Shown here piece after piece: positions 1-7,605 of a DNA stretch of 34,202 nt (positions are counted from its first letter, which is position 1; each line of letters begins with the position of its first letter). Origin of the DNA: Gordonia effusa NBRC 100432. Lineage in GTDB: Bacteria > Actinomycetota > Actinomycetes > Mycobacteriales > Mycobacteriaceae. The stretch is taken from the NCBI RefSeq assembly GCF_000241305.1, contig NZ_BAEH01000093.1, positions 1 through 34,202 on the forward strand, written 5' to 3'. The notes below the pieces were generated by a model, which saw nothing but the letters and a program-made list of their open reading frames with translations, was not told the origin of the DNA and searched no databases. Position numbers and translations under genes: made by a program.

Positions 1-887
1 TAGGTAGCGATCGCCGCGATAACGCCGTTCTTCTGGCCCAATCTTTCGGCGACGCGTGGTGCGAGGAACACGCCCGATAGCGCCGTCAGCAGACCCCAAC
101 CGAAGAAGATCAGGCCCGCGTAGATGGGACGCAGGTTCATCGCGAACGGTGACCACGCGATGACTGTAAACAGCGCGCCGGTGTAGAAGGCCGAACCGAT
201 CGAGGTCATCAGAAGGGTGTGATTGCGCAGCGCCTTCAATGGATCGGTGATCTTCACCGGTACCCGGGTATAGCGCGGCTCGTCCTTGGGAAGCATTGCG
301 GCACAAAGGATTGCGCCGATGAGCATCAGGATGGCGGTACCCGCGAACGGTGCGCGCCAGGTCCACTCGCCCAGAATCGCACCCAGCAATGGGCCGATCG
401 CGAGGCCGGCGCCGAGCGCGGCTTCATAGAGCAGGATCGCGCCGGACTGGTGCCCCTTGGCGGCGCCGACGATGAACGCCAGCGCGGTCGCCATGAACAA
501 TGCGTTACCCAATCCCCACAGCACACGCAGCGCGATGAGGGTGTTGATATCGCCGGCCAGCGCGCTGATGCCCGCGGCGACAACAATCAGGACCAGGCCG
601 GTGGTCAGCGTGCGTTTCGGTCCGAACCGCGCCGCGGCCCACCCGGTAAGCAGCATCGCCACCACCTGCACACCCATATACACGCCGAACAACAGGGTCA
701 GCTTGCTCGGCGGTGCATGAAGCGCTTCGGCGATCGATTTGAGGATCGGGTCAACCAGCCCGATGCCCATGAACGCGATGACCGCTGCGAACGCGGTGAT
801 CCACACCGTGCGGGGTTGTTCGCGCATAACTGTTAGGAGCGACGGATGTTCCTGATGATTCGACGTCGAACCGGACGCGGACGCCAC
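1..887 (-). CDS. MFS drug/metabolite exporter, partial (3' end beyond window)
   Basis: The minus strand reads as one open frame from about 887 to the left edge, so the C-terminus is missing. The protein is strongly hydrophobic with about nine membrane segments visible. It begins near VWITAFAAVIAFMGIGLVDP, and a motif-A-like loop (GWAAARFGPKRT) follows the second segment, as in the major facilitator superfamily. RVLWGLGNALFMATALAF resembles the RxxxGxGxA stretch of segment 4 in proton-driven exporters. I took the in-frame GTG at 887 as the start. An ATG at 827 would shorten the protein by 20 residues and still precede the first helix, and neither has a clear Shine-Dalgarno. The gene lies 56 bp downstream of a MarR regulator on the same strand, which suggests an efflux pump controlled by that regulator. 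The substrate cannot be told from sequence. Confidence 0.85.
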   Translation of the reverse strand, partial: MASASGSTSNHQEHPSLLTVMREQPRTVWITAFAAVIAFMGIGLVDPILKSIAEALHAPPSKLTLLFGVYMGVQVVAMLLTGWAAARFGPKRTLTTGLVLIVVAAGISALAGDINTLIALRVLWGLGNALFMATALAFIVGAAKGHQSGAILLYEAALGAGLAIGPLLGAILGEWTWRAPFAGTAILMLIGAILCAAMLPKDEPRYTRVPVKITDPLKALRNHTLLMTSIGSAFYTGALFTVIAWSPFAMNLRPIYAGLIFFGWGLLTALSGVFLAPRVAERLGQKNGVIAAIAT

Positions 888-943
888 TGTGTTATCGCCG
901 TTGAGCACGACTACCTACTTTCAAACCTCGATGATCGGCTCGT

Positions 944-1381
944 TCAGAGCTCTTCGACCATTTTGTGCAATTCCTTTAGGGCCTGCGTCGCGTTGGCGAG
1001 GGCGGCTCGGTGGTCATCACTGAGTCCCGACAGTGCTTCGGACACGGCGTCGTCGCGCTGGGCGCGCACCCGTCGCAGCACCTCATGCCCGCGAGCGGTG
1101 AGGTCGATGACGACCGCCCGACGGTCAGTGGGATCGGCACAACGAGTGACCAGCTCGGATCGGATCAGTCCGTCGACCAGACTCGTGGCCGTTGGCATCC
1201 GAATCGACTCGCGTTCGGCCAACTCGCCCATACGCATTGGGCCGTGGTCTACCAGCGTCGCCAGTGCGGATGCCTGCGCAGCGGTGTACTCGGTGATTGG
1301 GGTGTGCCGGCGCAATGACAGATACAGCCGCGTGAGTACGGGGCGCAACTCGGCGGCTAGTTTGGCATTATCGGAGGACAC
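944..1381 (-). CDS. MarR family transcriptional regulator
   Basis: This 145-residue protein has the size and layout of a MarR dimeric winged-helix repressor. An N-terminal helix is followed by the HTH around residues 35-80 (AQASALATLVDHGPMRMGEL, then a recognition helix containing PTATSLVDGLI). The wing has the typical DPTDRRAVVIDLT pattern, and a C-terminal dimerisation helix closes the protein. The start is GTG at 1379-1381. It has no convincing Shine-Dalgarno, but a TAGGTT -10 element ends exactly six bases upstream, which fits a leaderless transcript. A 21-bp imperfect palindrome abuts that -10 box, so autorepression is likely. The MFS gene follows on the same strand and is the probable co-regulated target. 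MarR proteins usually respond to phenolic ligands or oxidation. The ligand here is unknown. Confidence 0.9.
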   Translation of the reverse strand: MSSDNAKLAAELRPVLTRLYLSLRRHTPITEYTAAQASALATLVDHGPMRMGELAERESIRMPTATSLVDGLIRSELVTRCADPTDRRAVVIDLTARGHEVLRRVRAQRDDAVSEALSGLSDDHRAALANATQALKELHKMVEEL

Positions 1382-1387
1382 CTAGCT

Positions 1388-1393
1388 AACCTA
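1388..1393 (-). promoter_or_regulatory. -10 box of a leaderless MarR promoter
   Basis: On the minus strand TAGGTT (TANNNT) is followed by six bases and then the GTG start codon. That is the spacing expected when transcription begins at the first base of the start codon, as is common in Mycobacteriales. No -35 element is claimed. Confidence 0.5.
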
Positions 1394-1414
1394 ATACTTA
1401 GGGACCCGAAGTAT
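1394..1414. promoter_or_regulatory. Candidate MarR operator palindrome
   Basis: The sequence is ATACTT, then A-GGG-A-CCC-G, then AAGTAT. The outer 6-bp arms and the inner GGG/CCC triplets are symmetric, and only the centre base and two flanking positions break the dyad. Its edge touches the -10 box of the marR promoter, so a bound dimer would cover the spacer and -35 region. MarR operators are typically palindromes of 16-21 bp in this position. Confidence 0.6.
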
Positions 1415-1448
1415 CAACCAGATGTGAGGCACTTAACCTTGGATGCGC

Positions 1449-1517
1449 CTGGAAATGTCCCCGTGGTGAGCGCAGGCGCTATATCGCCGCCTGCTCCCGC
1501 GACGGGGACATTTCCAG
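1449..1517 (-). repeat. 69-bp palindromic repeat element, copy 1
   Basis: The element has perfect 15-bp terminal inverted repeats (CTGGAAATGTCCCCG and its complement) around a GC-rich middle containing GGCGATATAGCGCC on the minus strand. A second copy of exactly the same length lies at 20327-20395. Ends and centre are identical between copies, while the segments between them vary. The element starts 23 bp after the stop codon of the minus-strand TPM gene, in the same orientation relative to that gene as copy 2 has to its gene. There is no T-tract, so it is not a classical intrinsic terminator. I saw no flanking target duplication. Confidence 0.85.
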
Positions 1518-1540
1518 GACTCTTCCAGGAGCTTGGCGTG

Positions 1541-3595
1541 CTAGAACCGACCGCCGGTGCCAATCCGACCGGCCGTGCCGCTGCCCCCGAACGACCCGGG
1601 GGAACGACCGCCACTGCTGAAGCCGCCGCCATAACTATTCGACGCCCCGCGAAGGAAACTGTCCACGAGCACGCCAGCGAGTACAGCTCCGGCCGTCGAC
1701 GAACTGGACGAGAGATTTGTCGACTCGGCTTGTTGCCATGACACGACATCGGCCTGCGCCGCCATCAGTGCCTGGTCGGCGAGACTGCCCGATTGCCGGG
1801 CCAGGTCGATGGCTCGCGTCACGCCATCGGGGGTGCCGGCGGCTGAACTCTGTTGCGCTTGATCGAGCAACCGCTGAGCCTCCGACAGTCGGGTGCGGCT
1901 GGTGGCCTGTACCGCGCCGCGACGGGTGGAGAGAAAATCGCTTGCCGCCGAAACCTTCGCCGACGCCGCCGTTAGGGAGGCGGTCAGCAACTCGGCGCGG
2001 CGTACACGTTCAGCTGACCGTTGGCTGGCCGACGCCAGCGCCGAATCGAGGGCAGCATCTGCTTGGACGAGGGTGGTGAAAGAGCCGAGAAGGTCGTTGA
2101 CGGCGTCGGTGCGCGCCGACGTCACCGCTGCCTGGGCGCCGGCCATTGCCTCGGCTAGGTCGGCCGAACCATCGCCGCTCGCGGTCAGTGCCTGTGCTTG
2201 CGCGATCTCGTCATCGACTTCGGAAATCAGCGCTGGGAGTTGGGTGCGTGCCGCACGAAGGTTGCTCTCCGCGTTGGTAATCGCGTCGAGCAACCGGTTG
2301 GCTTGGGCGAGGGCCCCTTCGGTGGAACGGATCGCGGCAACGGCCGGGCCTTGTTGCCCCGCGGGTTGGGCGATGGCCTCGCGTCCCTGGTCGGCGCTGT
2401 CGTCGGCGAATGCGAGCTGTTCGGTGGCCAGGTCGATATTGTGTGCGATCGACGAGAGGGCGTCGGCGCCATATTTGGCGGTGAGGTCGGCAAGTAGCGG
2501 ACCGGCTTGCTCCAATCGGGCGCGAACCGCCACCAGTTCGCGGGTGAGCTCGTCGAACCGAGTATCGGCATTGATCAGTAGGTTGCGCATCTCATCGAAG
2601 TTGGCCGCTTGTTCATCGAGAGCGGAGTCCACATCGGTGCAGGTGGTAATGATCTGCACCAGCATCGTACGCCGCTCGTCGTCGGATTCGTCGATAGCGT
2701 CGTCGAGTCGCTGACGCAGCGCGAAACACGTGGCGAGACCGGCGCGTGCTTGTTCGACGGCCTGTCGGAAAGGTGTGGTCTCGGCGGTACCGAACTCGCC
2801 TTCGGCGAGTGCGAGTTCCTCGGCGCTGGTGGCCACCGCGTTGTCGGTGTCGGTGAGGACTTCCTTCGACCACGGGTCGAGAACTGATAGCGGCTGCGCG
2901 GAAAGCTGGTCGACGGTCAGCTCCTCGTCGGCCTCACGCAGCGCTTCGATGACGTCGTCGTTCTTGCGCCGCCGATTGCGTCGCGCGTACAGCACCGCGC
3001 CGCCGCCGCCGAGAACGGCGATGCCCCCGATGGCGCCCCCGACGATCAAGCCGGTGTGCGACGGCTGCAATTGTGCGCTGATGCCATTGGTGGCCGCGAT
3101 GCCGGCCTGAGCCCAATTGCCTTGGCGCAGTTGGGGTTGCACGTAGTCGGTACTGATCTTTTGTAGAGCCTTGGCATCGAGCCCGGTGATCTTTCCGGGC
3201 GCATTGAGATAGTACGAGCGGGCATCGGTCGCAACCGCGAGCAGTACGTCGCTGTCGCCAAGGTCGCTGACCGAAGCTGTCTGTTCTGCCCACTGTTGCG
3301 CCGACAGCGACCCAAAGTCGTGAACATAGACCACCCAGAGCTGTACTTGCTCGTTGTTGTACAGATTGTCGATTGCCGACTGGAGGCTGCCGCGTTGCTC
3401 GGTGGTCAGGGCATTGGCGGTATCGAGGATCTGGGTAGGTAGTCGCGCGGGTTGTTCGGCGTGTGCGGGGCCTGCGGCGAGGGCGGCCAGGCCGGTCGCC
3501 ACCAGCGTTATTCCGGTCGCGAGAATCGCGAGAAGGGTCGCGGCGAGCAACCGCCGGAGCGGCGTGAGAAACGACAGACCGATGCGCAAACCCAT
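1541..3595 (-). CDS. Secreted/membrane TPM-domain protein with long coiled-coil region
   Basis: The 684-residue protein starts with a signal peptide (basic start, long hydrophobic stretch, AHA cleavage site near residue 46). A TPM (TLP18.3/Psb32/MOLO-1) domain covers about residues 50-175, containing VQLWVVYVHDFG and DSDVLLAVATDARSYY. A membrane helix at about 183-204 is followed by RRNRRRKND, so residues 205 onward should be cytoplasmic. These form a long Ala/Glu/Gln-rich, probably coiled-coil region to about residue 620. The tail is Ser/Gly-rich with a short hydrophobic segment, as in many YgcG-type TPM proteins. Rv2345 of M. tuberculosis is the counterpart I recall, but I did not check it. 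Biochemical function is unknown; some plant members have phosphatase activity. The gene starts 31 bp after an FAD oxidoreductase gene on the same strand, so the two are probably cotranscribed. Confidence 0.85.
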   Translation of the reverse strand: MGLRIGLSFLTPLRRLLAATLLAILATGITLVATGLAALAAGPAHAEQPARLPTQILDTANALTTEQRGSLQSAIDNLYNNEQVQLWVVYVHDFGSLSAQQWAEQTASVSDLGDSDVLLAVATDARSYYLNAPGKITGLDAKALQKISTDYVQPQLRQGNWAQAGIAATNGISAQLQPSHTGLIVGGAIGGIAVLGGGGAVLYARRNRRRKNDDVIEALREADEELTVDQLSAQPLSVLDPWSKEVLTDTDNAVATSAEELALAEGEFGTAETTPFRQAVEQARAGLATCFALRQRLDDAIDESDDERRTMLVQIITTCTDVDSALDEQAANFDEMRNLLINADTRFDELTRELVAVRARLEQAGPLLADLTAKYGADALSSIAHNIDLATEQLAFADDSADQGREAIAQPAGQQGPAVAAIRSTEGALAQANRLLDAITNAESNLRAARTQLPALISEVDDEIAQAQALTASGDGSADLAEAMAGAQAAVTSARTDAVNDLLGSFTTLVQADAALDSALASASQRSAERVRRAELLTASLTAASAKVSAASDFLSTRRGAVQATSRTRLSEAQRLLDQAQQSSAAGTPDGVTRAIDLARQSGSLADQALMAAQADVVSWQQAESTNLSSSSSTAGAVLAGVLVDSFLRGASNSYGGGFSSGGRSPGSFGGSGTAGRIGTGGRF

Positions 3596-3626
3596 GAGGC
3601 CAATCTAGCGGGTGGGCTGGGCGCGT

Positions 3627-5072
3627 TCATGCGTGCCGCGCTAACGATCGGAACTTTCTCAAGACGGCCCGCGCGGCGTTGTAGCCGCTCATTCCATGTG
3701 CGCCACCACCGGGCGGAGTGGCCGACGAACACAGGTATACACCCTCCACCGGCGTTGCGTATGGATTGGGCGAAGCTACCGGCCGACCCAATAGTTGCCG
3801 GAAATCACTTGCGCCGCAACCGATATCACCGCCGACGAGGTTGGGGTTGTATCGGCTGAAGTCCGCGGCGGTCCTCACCCGCGAGGCCACCACCGTGTCG
3901 CGGAACCCTGGAGCACATCGTTCGATCTCGGCGGTCATCGTCTCGCCCATGTCGACGTCGGAGCCGTGTGGCACGTGGCAGTATGCCCAGGCAACCCGAC
4001 GGCCGACGGACGCGCGCGACGGATCGATACGCGTTGGTTCGCCGCCCAGCAGCCATGGTCTAGTGGGGTGGCGCCCCGCGGCGACATCGGCTTCGACGCT
4101 GGAGATCGCTTCGTACGACGGCGCCAGATGGAAGGTCGCGGTGCGCCCGAGATCGTCCGAGCGCCACGGTATTGGTTCGGAGAGCAGATAGTCGATTTTG
4201 CAGACGCCCGGACCGTACCGATACTTGGCGAGGCGTCGACGGTATCGGGCCGGCAAGCGGTCGGCGAGAATCGATGCCAGGGCCGTGGGGGAGGTGTCGA
4301 AAAGAACCGCTGTCGCCGCCGGAAGTTCCGCGAATGTACTTACCTGCCAACCAGTTTCGATCTGACCGCCCAGGCTGATCAACTGCTTCGCCAACGCGTC
4401 GGCGATGGCCCGGGACCCGCCGCGGGCCACCGGCCATCCGGTCGTCGACGCCGCGGCGGTGAGCAGCAAGCCAGGTGCCGCCGACGCCGCCGAATCGGTT
4501 GGCCGTATGCCGTGTGCCGCGACGGCGGCGAACAGGGTCCGCGTGCGGGGGTCGGTGAAAGCGCGGGTGATCAGGTCGGTCGAACACAGTGCGCGAGGGC
4601 CGAATGACAACCACGCGCTCGGGTGGTTGGGTATCCGCAGCGGCTGCAGTATCTCGGTGACCAGTCGTTCGGGATCGCGGCTCAGTGATCCCATCACCCG
4701 ACGCCAGCGGGCGGCGTCGTCGCCGAGATTGCGCAGCGTCTGCTCCCACGAGCGGTCGACGCTGAGCACCTGGCGCTCGTCGAAGACATGGGCGAACGAG
4801 ACCTCGGGGGTGATCCACCGCAGTCCCCACTCGTGCAGATCCGACCACGCCGGCGACAGCCGGCCGAGCGGATGGACAGCGGCGCAGACGTCGTGAGTGG
4901 TTCCGGATTCGAACAATTCGGCCGATCGCAGACCGCCACCGATCTCCTCGGCGCCTTCGATAACCAACACCGACCAGCCGGCCTTCGCCAGTGTGACCGC
5001 AGCGGTCAGTCCGTTCGGTCCAGATCCGACGACAACCGCGGAACTCTGCCCCGTCACGAGATCAGATGGCAT
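3627..5072 (-). CDS. Phytoene dehydrogenase-like FAD/NAD(P)-binding oxidoreductase
   Basis: The 481-residue protein begins with a dinucleotide-binding fold: VVVGSGPNG at residues 13-21, then an acidic residue (E39) in LVIEGAEEIGGG, which in the family binds the FAD ribose. The C-terminus carries GVYLCSSATPPGGGAHGMSG, the second FAD contact typical of CrtI/amine-oxidase-superfamily proteins. The length matches this family. No carotenoid genes (crtB, crtE) are nearby, so a role in pigment synthesis is not supported and the substrate is unknown. Mycobacteriales carry several such paralogues of unknown function. The gene lies 31 bp after an LLM-class oxidoreductase gene and 31 bp before the TPM gene, all on the minus strand, which suggests a three-gene transcript. 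Confidence 0.85.
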   Translation of the reverse strand: MPSDLVTGQSSAVVVGSGPNGLTAAVTLAKAGWSVLVIEGAEEIGGGLRSAELFESGTTHDVCAAVHPLGRLSPAWSDLHEWGLRWITPEVSFAHVFDERQVLSVDRSWEQTLRNLGDDAARWRRVMGSLSRDPERLVTEILQPLRIPNHPSAWLSFGPRALCSTDLITRAFTDPRTRTLFAAVAAHGIRPTDSAASAAPGLLLTAAASTTGWPVARGGSRAIADALAKQLISLGGQIETGWQVSTFAELPAATAVLFDTSPTALASILADRLPARYRRRLAKYRYGPGVCKIDYLLSEPIPWRSDDLGRTATFHLAPSYEAISSVEADVAAGRHPTRPWLLGGEPTRIDPSRASVGRRVAWAYCHVPHGSDVDMGETMTAEIERCAPGFRDTVVASRVRTAADFSRYNPNLVGGDIGCGASDFRQLLGRPVASPNPYATPVEGVYLCSSATPPGGGAHGMSGYNAARAVLRKFRSLARHA

Positions 5073-5103
5073 ATAGACACCTCAACTCGCGACGGGACAT
5101 ATT

Positions 5104-5895
5104 TCAGCGCTGATCGCGCCACTTACAGAGCGCCTCGAGCAAAGTCAGGTCGTAGTCGGGACCGCCGACGCCGACCGTCAGCAGGGTCACGCCCTCGTCG
5201 GCCAGCGCATCGGCGCGGCGCAACACGTCATCGACGCTGTCGGTGTGAACGCCGGCACCTGTCGAGCGTTCGATGGTTGCCGGATCACGCTCGATCGCGG
5301 CGCAGTGTTCGGCCAGAATCGCCGACTTGCGCCGGTACTCGTCGACGTCGAGGAAGGAGTGCCAGATGTTGGCGTGTTTGGCGACCAACTTGAGGGTCTT
5401 CTTCTCACCGGCGCCGCCGATCAGCACCGGGATGTCGCGCGTTGGAGCTGGATTGAGTTTTGCCAACCGGTTCTCGATCCGCGGCAATGCCTCGGCGAGT
5501 TCGTTCAATCGTGAACCGGCAGTACCGAATTCGTACCCGTATTGGTCGTAGTCCTTCTCGAACCAGCCCGACCCGATGCCAAGAATCAGTCGCCCGTCAC
5601 TGATGTGGTCGACCGTGCGGGCCATATCGGCCAGCAACTCCGGATTTCGATACGAGTTGCACGTCACCAGGGCGCCGATCTCAACCCGCGTAGTTTGCTC
5701 GGCCCACGCACCGAGCATCGTCCAGCATTCGTAGTGCGCACCGTCGGGATCGCCGTACAGGGGATAGAAGTGATCCCAGTTGAACGCGACATCGACGCCG
5801 ACATCCTCGGCGCGGCGAACCGCGTCGCGAATCAACGAGTACTGAGGGGAATGTTGAGGTTGAAGTTGCACACCGATTCGAATGGGGAAGGCCAT
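5104..5895 (-). CDS. LLM-class F420-dependent oxidoreductase
   Basis: The protein has the luciferase-like monooxygenase TIM-barrel signature. MAFPIRIGVQLQP forms the first strand, followed by AVRRAEDVGVDVAFNWDHFYPLYGD, then GALVTCNSYRNPELLADMA and DHISDGRLILGIGSGWFEKDY, which is the glycine-rich flavin/F420 phosphate loop. Related actinobacterial enzymes use coenzyme F420 rather than FMN. I infer the same here from the close match of these motifs. The open frame extends upstream to 6015, but the family start is the ATG at 5895, where conserved sequence begins, giving 263 residues. The upstream extension would also run through the divergent dinB promoter and LexA box. The substrate is unknown. 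Confidence 0.85.
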   Translation of the reverse strand: MAFPIRIGVQLQPQHSPQYSLIRDAVRRAEDVGVDVAFNWDHFYPLYGDPDGAHYECWTMLGAWAEQTTRVEIGALVTCNSYRNPELLADMARTVDHISDGRLILGIGSGWFEKDYDQYGYEFGTAGSRLNELAEALPRIENRLAKLNPAPTRDIPVLIGGAGEKKTLKLVAKHANIWHSFLDVDEYRRKSAILAEHCAAIERDPATIERSTGAGVHTDSVDDVLRRADALADEGVTLLTVGVGGPDYDLTLLEALCKWRDQR

Positions 5896-5957
5896 GACAG
5901 CCAGTGTGCCGGGAAAAGTTGGCCTTTGCGACATCAATTGGTTGTCACACCCTGATG

Positions 5958-5971
5958 CGAACATATGTTCG
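5958..5971. promoter_or_regulatory. LexA (SOS) box overlapping the dinB start codon
   Basis: CGAACATATGTTCG is a perfect 14-bp palindrome. It matches the Gram-positive/actinobacterial LexA consensus CGAAC-N4-GTTCG, including the purine/pyrimidine preference in the centre. The ATG at 5965-5967 is inside it. The only divergently placed gene is the LLM oxidoreductase, 63 bp away, so dinB is the obvious target. Confidence 0.85.
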
Positions 5972-7179
5972 TGAGGATTTCCCGCGAGGAACGTAGTGAA
6001 GCGTCGATAATGCATGCCGACCTCGACTCGTTCTACGCCTCGGTCGAACAGCGCGACAATCCCGCGTGGCGCGGTAAGCCGGTCCTCGTTGGCGGTGGAG
6101 TGGTGGTAGCGGCGAGTTATGAGGCCAAGGCATTCGGCGTACGTTGTCCGATGTCGGGTCGCGAGGCAGTGGCGCTATGTCCGGGGGCGGTGATGGCCCG
6201 ACCGCGTTTCGATGCGTATATGGAAGCCAGCAACCAGGTTTTCGAGATCTTCCGGGATATCACGCCCATAGTCGAGGGCATCTCGGTCGATGAGGCATTT
6301 CTCGACGTCGGCGGGCTGCGCAGAATTTCCGGGTCGCCCGTGGAGATCGCGACGGCGCTGCGGGCCAGGGTCCGCGCCGACGTCGGGTTGCCGATTACCG
6401 TCGGCGTAGCGCGTAGCAAATTCCTTGCCAAGGTAGCGAGCGCGGTCGGCAAACCCGATGGGCTGCTTGAGGTTTCACCCGACGCCGAGTTGGAGTTCTT
6501 ACATCCGTTGCCGGTTCGCCGCCTCTGGGGCGTCGGAGCCATCACCGACGCCAAACTCGCCGACGCGGGAGTGCATACCGTTGGCGATCTGGCCGCGCTC
6601 GGTGAGCGCAATCTGTCCGGTCTGCTCGGCCGGGCGTCGGGTCGACACCTGTATTCCCTTGCGATGGACCAAGATCCACGCCGAGTGGAGACCGGGCGTC
6701 GGCGCAGTTCTATCGGCTCACAGCGCGCGCTTGGTCGCCGACCGAAATCACCTGCCGAGCTTGAAGCGACGCTCATCGCCATCGTGGAGCGTCTCGCCAA
6801 ACGCCTTCGCAAGGCGGATCGACTTACCCGAACTGTGGTGCTGCGCTTACGATTTGACGACTTCGGGCGAGCCACGAGGTCACGATCCATGCTGGTATCA
6901 ACCGATCGAACCGACGTCATTATGAAACTCGCCCGCGGCCTGTTCGCCGACGCCTTGCCGCTGATCGCCGAACGTGGCTGCACGCTGATCGGGTTGTCGC
7001 TGATCAATCTCGACGACGCCGACAACTGCCAGCTGACTCTGCCCTTCGGCGATGATCACCAACCTGCCCTGGATCGAACGATGGATGATTTGCGAACCAG
7101 ATTCGGTGTCGACGCCGTGACACGTGCGGTTCTGGTCGGGCGTAATCACGGCGCGGACGCGCCGATGCTGCCGGACTGA
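5965..7179 (+). CDS. dinB: DNA polymerase IV (Y-family translesion polymerase)
   Basis: This 404-residue Y-family polymerase copies past damaged bases. HADLDSFYASVEQ (residues 17-29) supplies the first catalytic Asp (D19) and the steric-gate Tyr (Y24). GISVDEAFLDV supplies the second acidic pair (D109, E110). The thumb and little-finger domains follow. QLTLPF at about 356-361 is a good beta-clamp binding motif, so the enzyme should work at the replication fork. The start is uncertain. ATG 5965 gives MFVRISREERSEAS before the catalytic core and lies inside the LexA box, and I recall homologues that also begin MFV. An internal ATG at 6010 would give a protein starting MHADLD. There is no Shine-Dalgarno before 5965. 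SOS control is supported by the palindrome. Confidence 0.92.
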   Translation: MFVRISREERSEASIMHADLDSFYASVEQRDNPAWRGKPVLVGGGVVVAASYEAKAFGVRCPMSGREAVALCPGAVMARPRFDAYMEASNQVFEIFRDITPIVEGISVDEAFLDVGGLRRISGSPVEIATALRARVRADVGLPITVGVARSKFLAKVASAVGKPDGLLEVSPDAELEFLHPLPVRRLWGVGAITDAKLADAGVHTVGDLAALGERNLSGLLGRASGRHLYSLAMDQDPRRVETGRRRSSIGSQRALGRRPKSPAELEATLIAIVERLAKRLRKADRLTRTVVLRLRFDDFGRATRSRSMLVSTDRTDVIMKLARGLFADALPLIAERGCTLIGLSLINLDDADNCQLTLPFGDDHQPALDRTMDDLRTRFGVDAVTRAVLVGRNHGADAPMLPD

Positions 7180-7216
7180 AGAACCCCACGTACGCGGACA
7201 CTCGATTCGCCAAAAC

Positions 7217-7232
7217 TAGACAGACATGTCTA
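7217..7232. promoter_or_regulatory. Candidate TetR-type operator
   Basis: TAGACAGACATGTCTA has perfect 6-bp arms (TAGACA/TGTCTA) around GACA. The size and sequence resemble operators of TetR-family repressors in actinobacteria. It lies between dinB and the YhgE/Pip operon, about 75 bp upstream of the best promoter I can see. No TetR gene is in the window, so a regulator would have to act from elsewhere. Confidence 0.4.
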
Positions 7233-7305
7233 AGATTGCCGATGATGTAACCGTGGTCACTCCTGGCTAGTCGGGATCCGCACCTCGCTGGTCAAGTCAA
7301 TACGT

Positions 7306-7333
7306 TTGCGTACTCAATACATACTGGTATTAA
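7306..7333 (+). promoter_or_regulatory. Promoter of the small secreted protein / YhgE operon with inverted repeat
   Basis: TTGCGT (7306-7311) and TATTAA (7328-7333) are separated by 16 bp, with a TGG extended -10 just upstream. The inverted repeat AATAC-N6-GTATT (7316-7331) overlaps the spacer and the -10 box, so a repressor could act here. The transcript would begin near 7340, about 55 bases before the TTG start codon. Confidence 0.45.
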
Positions 7334-7395
7334 ATACGGCCATGCATCACAATGCGGAACTGCAATGGGGCAGATCACAGACAGAGGGAGACGCT

Positions 7396-7605
7396 TTGCG
7401 AACACTAGTGCGCAGCTTCGCCACTACGGCACTGGCGCTGGCAAGTTGTGTCGGAGTCGTATTCGTTGGCAGCGGACCAGCGCCCGCCGGGCCGGTAGCC
7501 GCGGCGAATGAGTGTGCGAACCCTGCCTTGCGGCCTCTGAGTACTACATTTCCCCAATCGCCGTGTGCGCGCAGCGGCATCGACATCGGTGGGGTCTCCT
7601 CATGA
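7396..7605 (+). CDS. Small secreted protein coupled to YhgE/Pip gene
   Basis: A TTG codon at 7396 is preceded by AGAGGGAG at 7383-7390, a good ribosome-binding site at the right distance. The frame gives a 69-residue protein: basic start (MRTLVRSF), a hydrophobic core, then a small-residue cleavage region near VAAANECA. The mature part would be only about 35 residues, with two cysteines (in NECA and SPCARS) that could form a disulfide. Its stop codon overlaps the ATG of the next gene (ATGA at 7602-7605), so translation is probably coupled. A longer in-frame ATG at 7306 lies on the promoter and lacks a ribosome site. I do not recognise the family. It could be an exported partner of the downstream membrane protein, or a leader that couples translation. 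Confidence 0.6.
   Translation: MRTLVRSFATTALALASCVGVVFVGSGPAPAGPVAAANECANPALRPLSTTFPQSPCARSGIDIGGVSS

Noticed and set aside
846..1385. 179-residue open frame on the plus strand over marR
   Set aside because: Antisense to a clear MarR gene, with Arg/Ser-rich composition typical of shadow frames.
1449..1517. Insertion sequence or MITE with target duplication
   Set aside because: The inverted ends are perfect, but I see no duplicated flanks in either copy and no transposase. It is kept only as a repeat.
6117..7025. 302-residue minus-strand frame over dinB
   Set aside because: Antisense shadow of the polymerase gene, Ser/Arg/Thr-rich and without motifs.
7512..7601. N-terminal extension of the YhgE/Pip protein
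   Set aside because: It runs through the small secreted protein's frame and lacks a ribosome site. The conserved protein begins at 7602.
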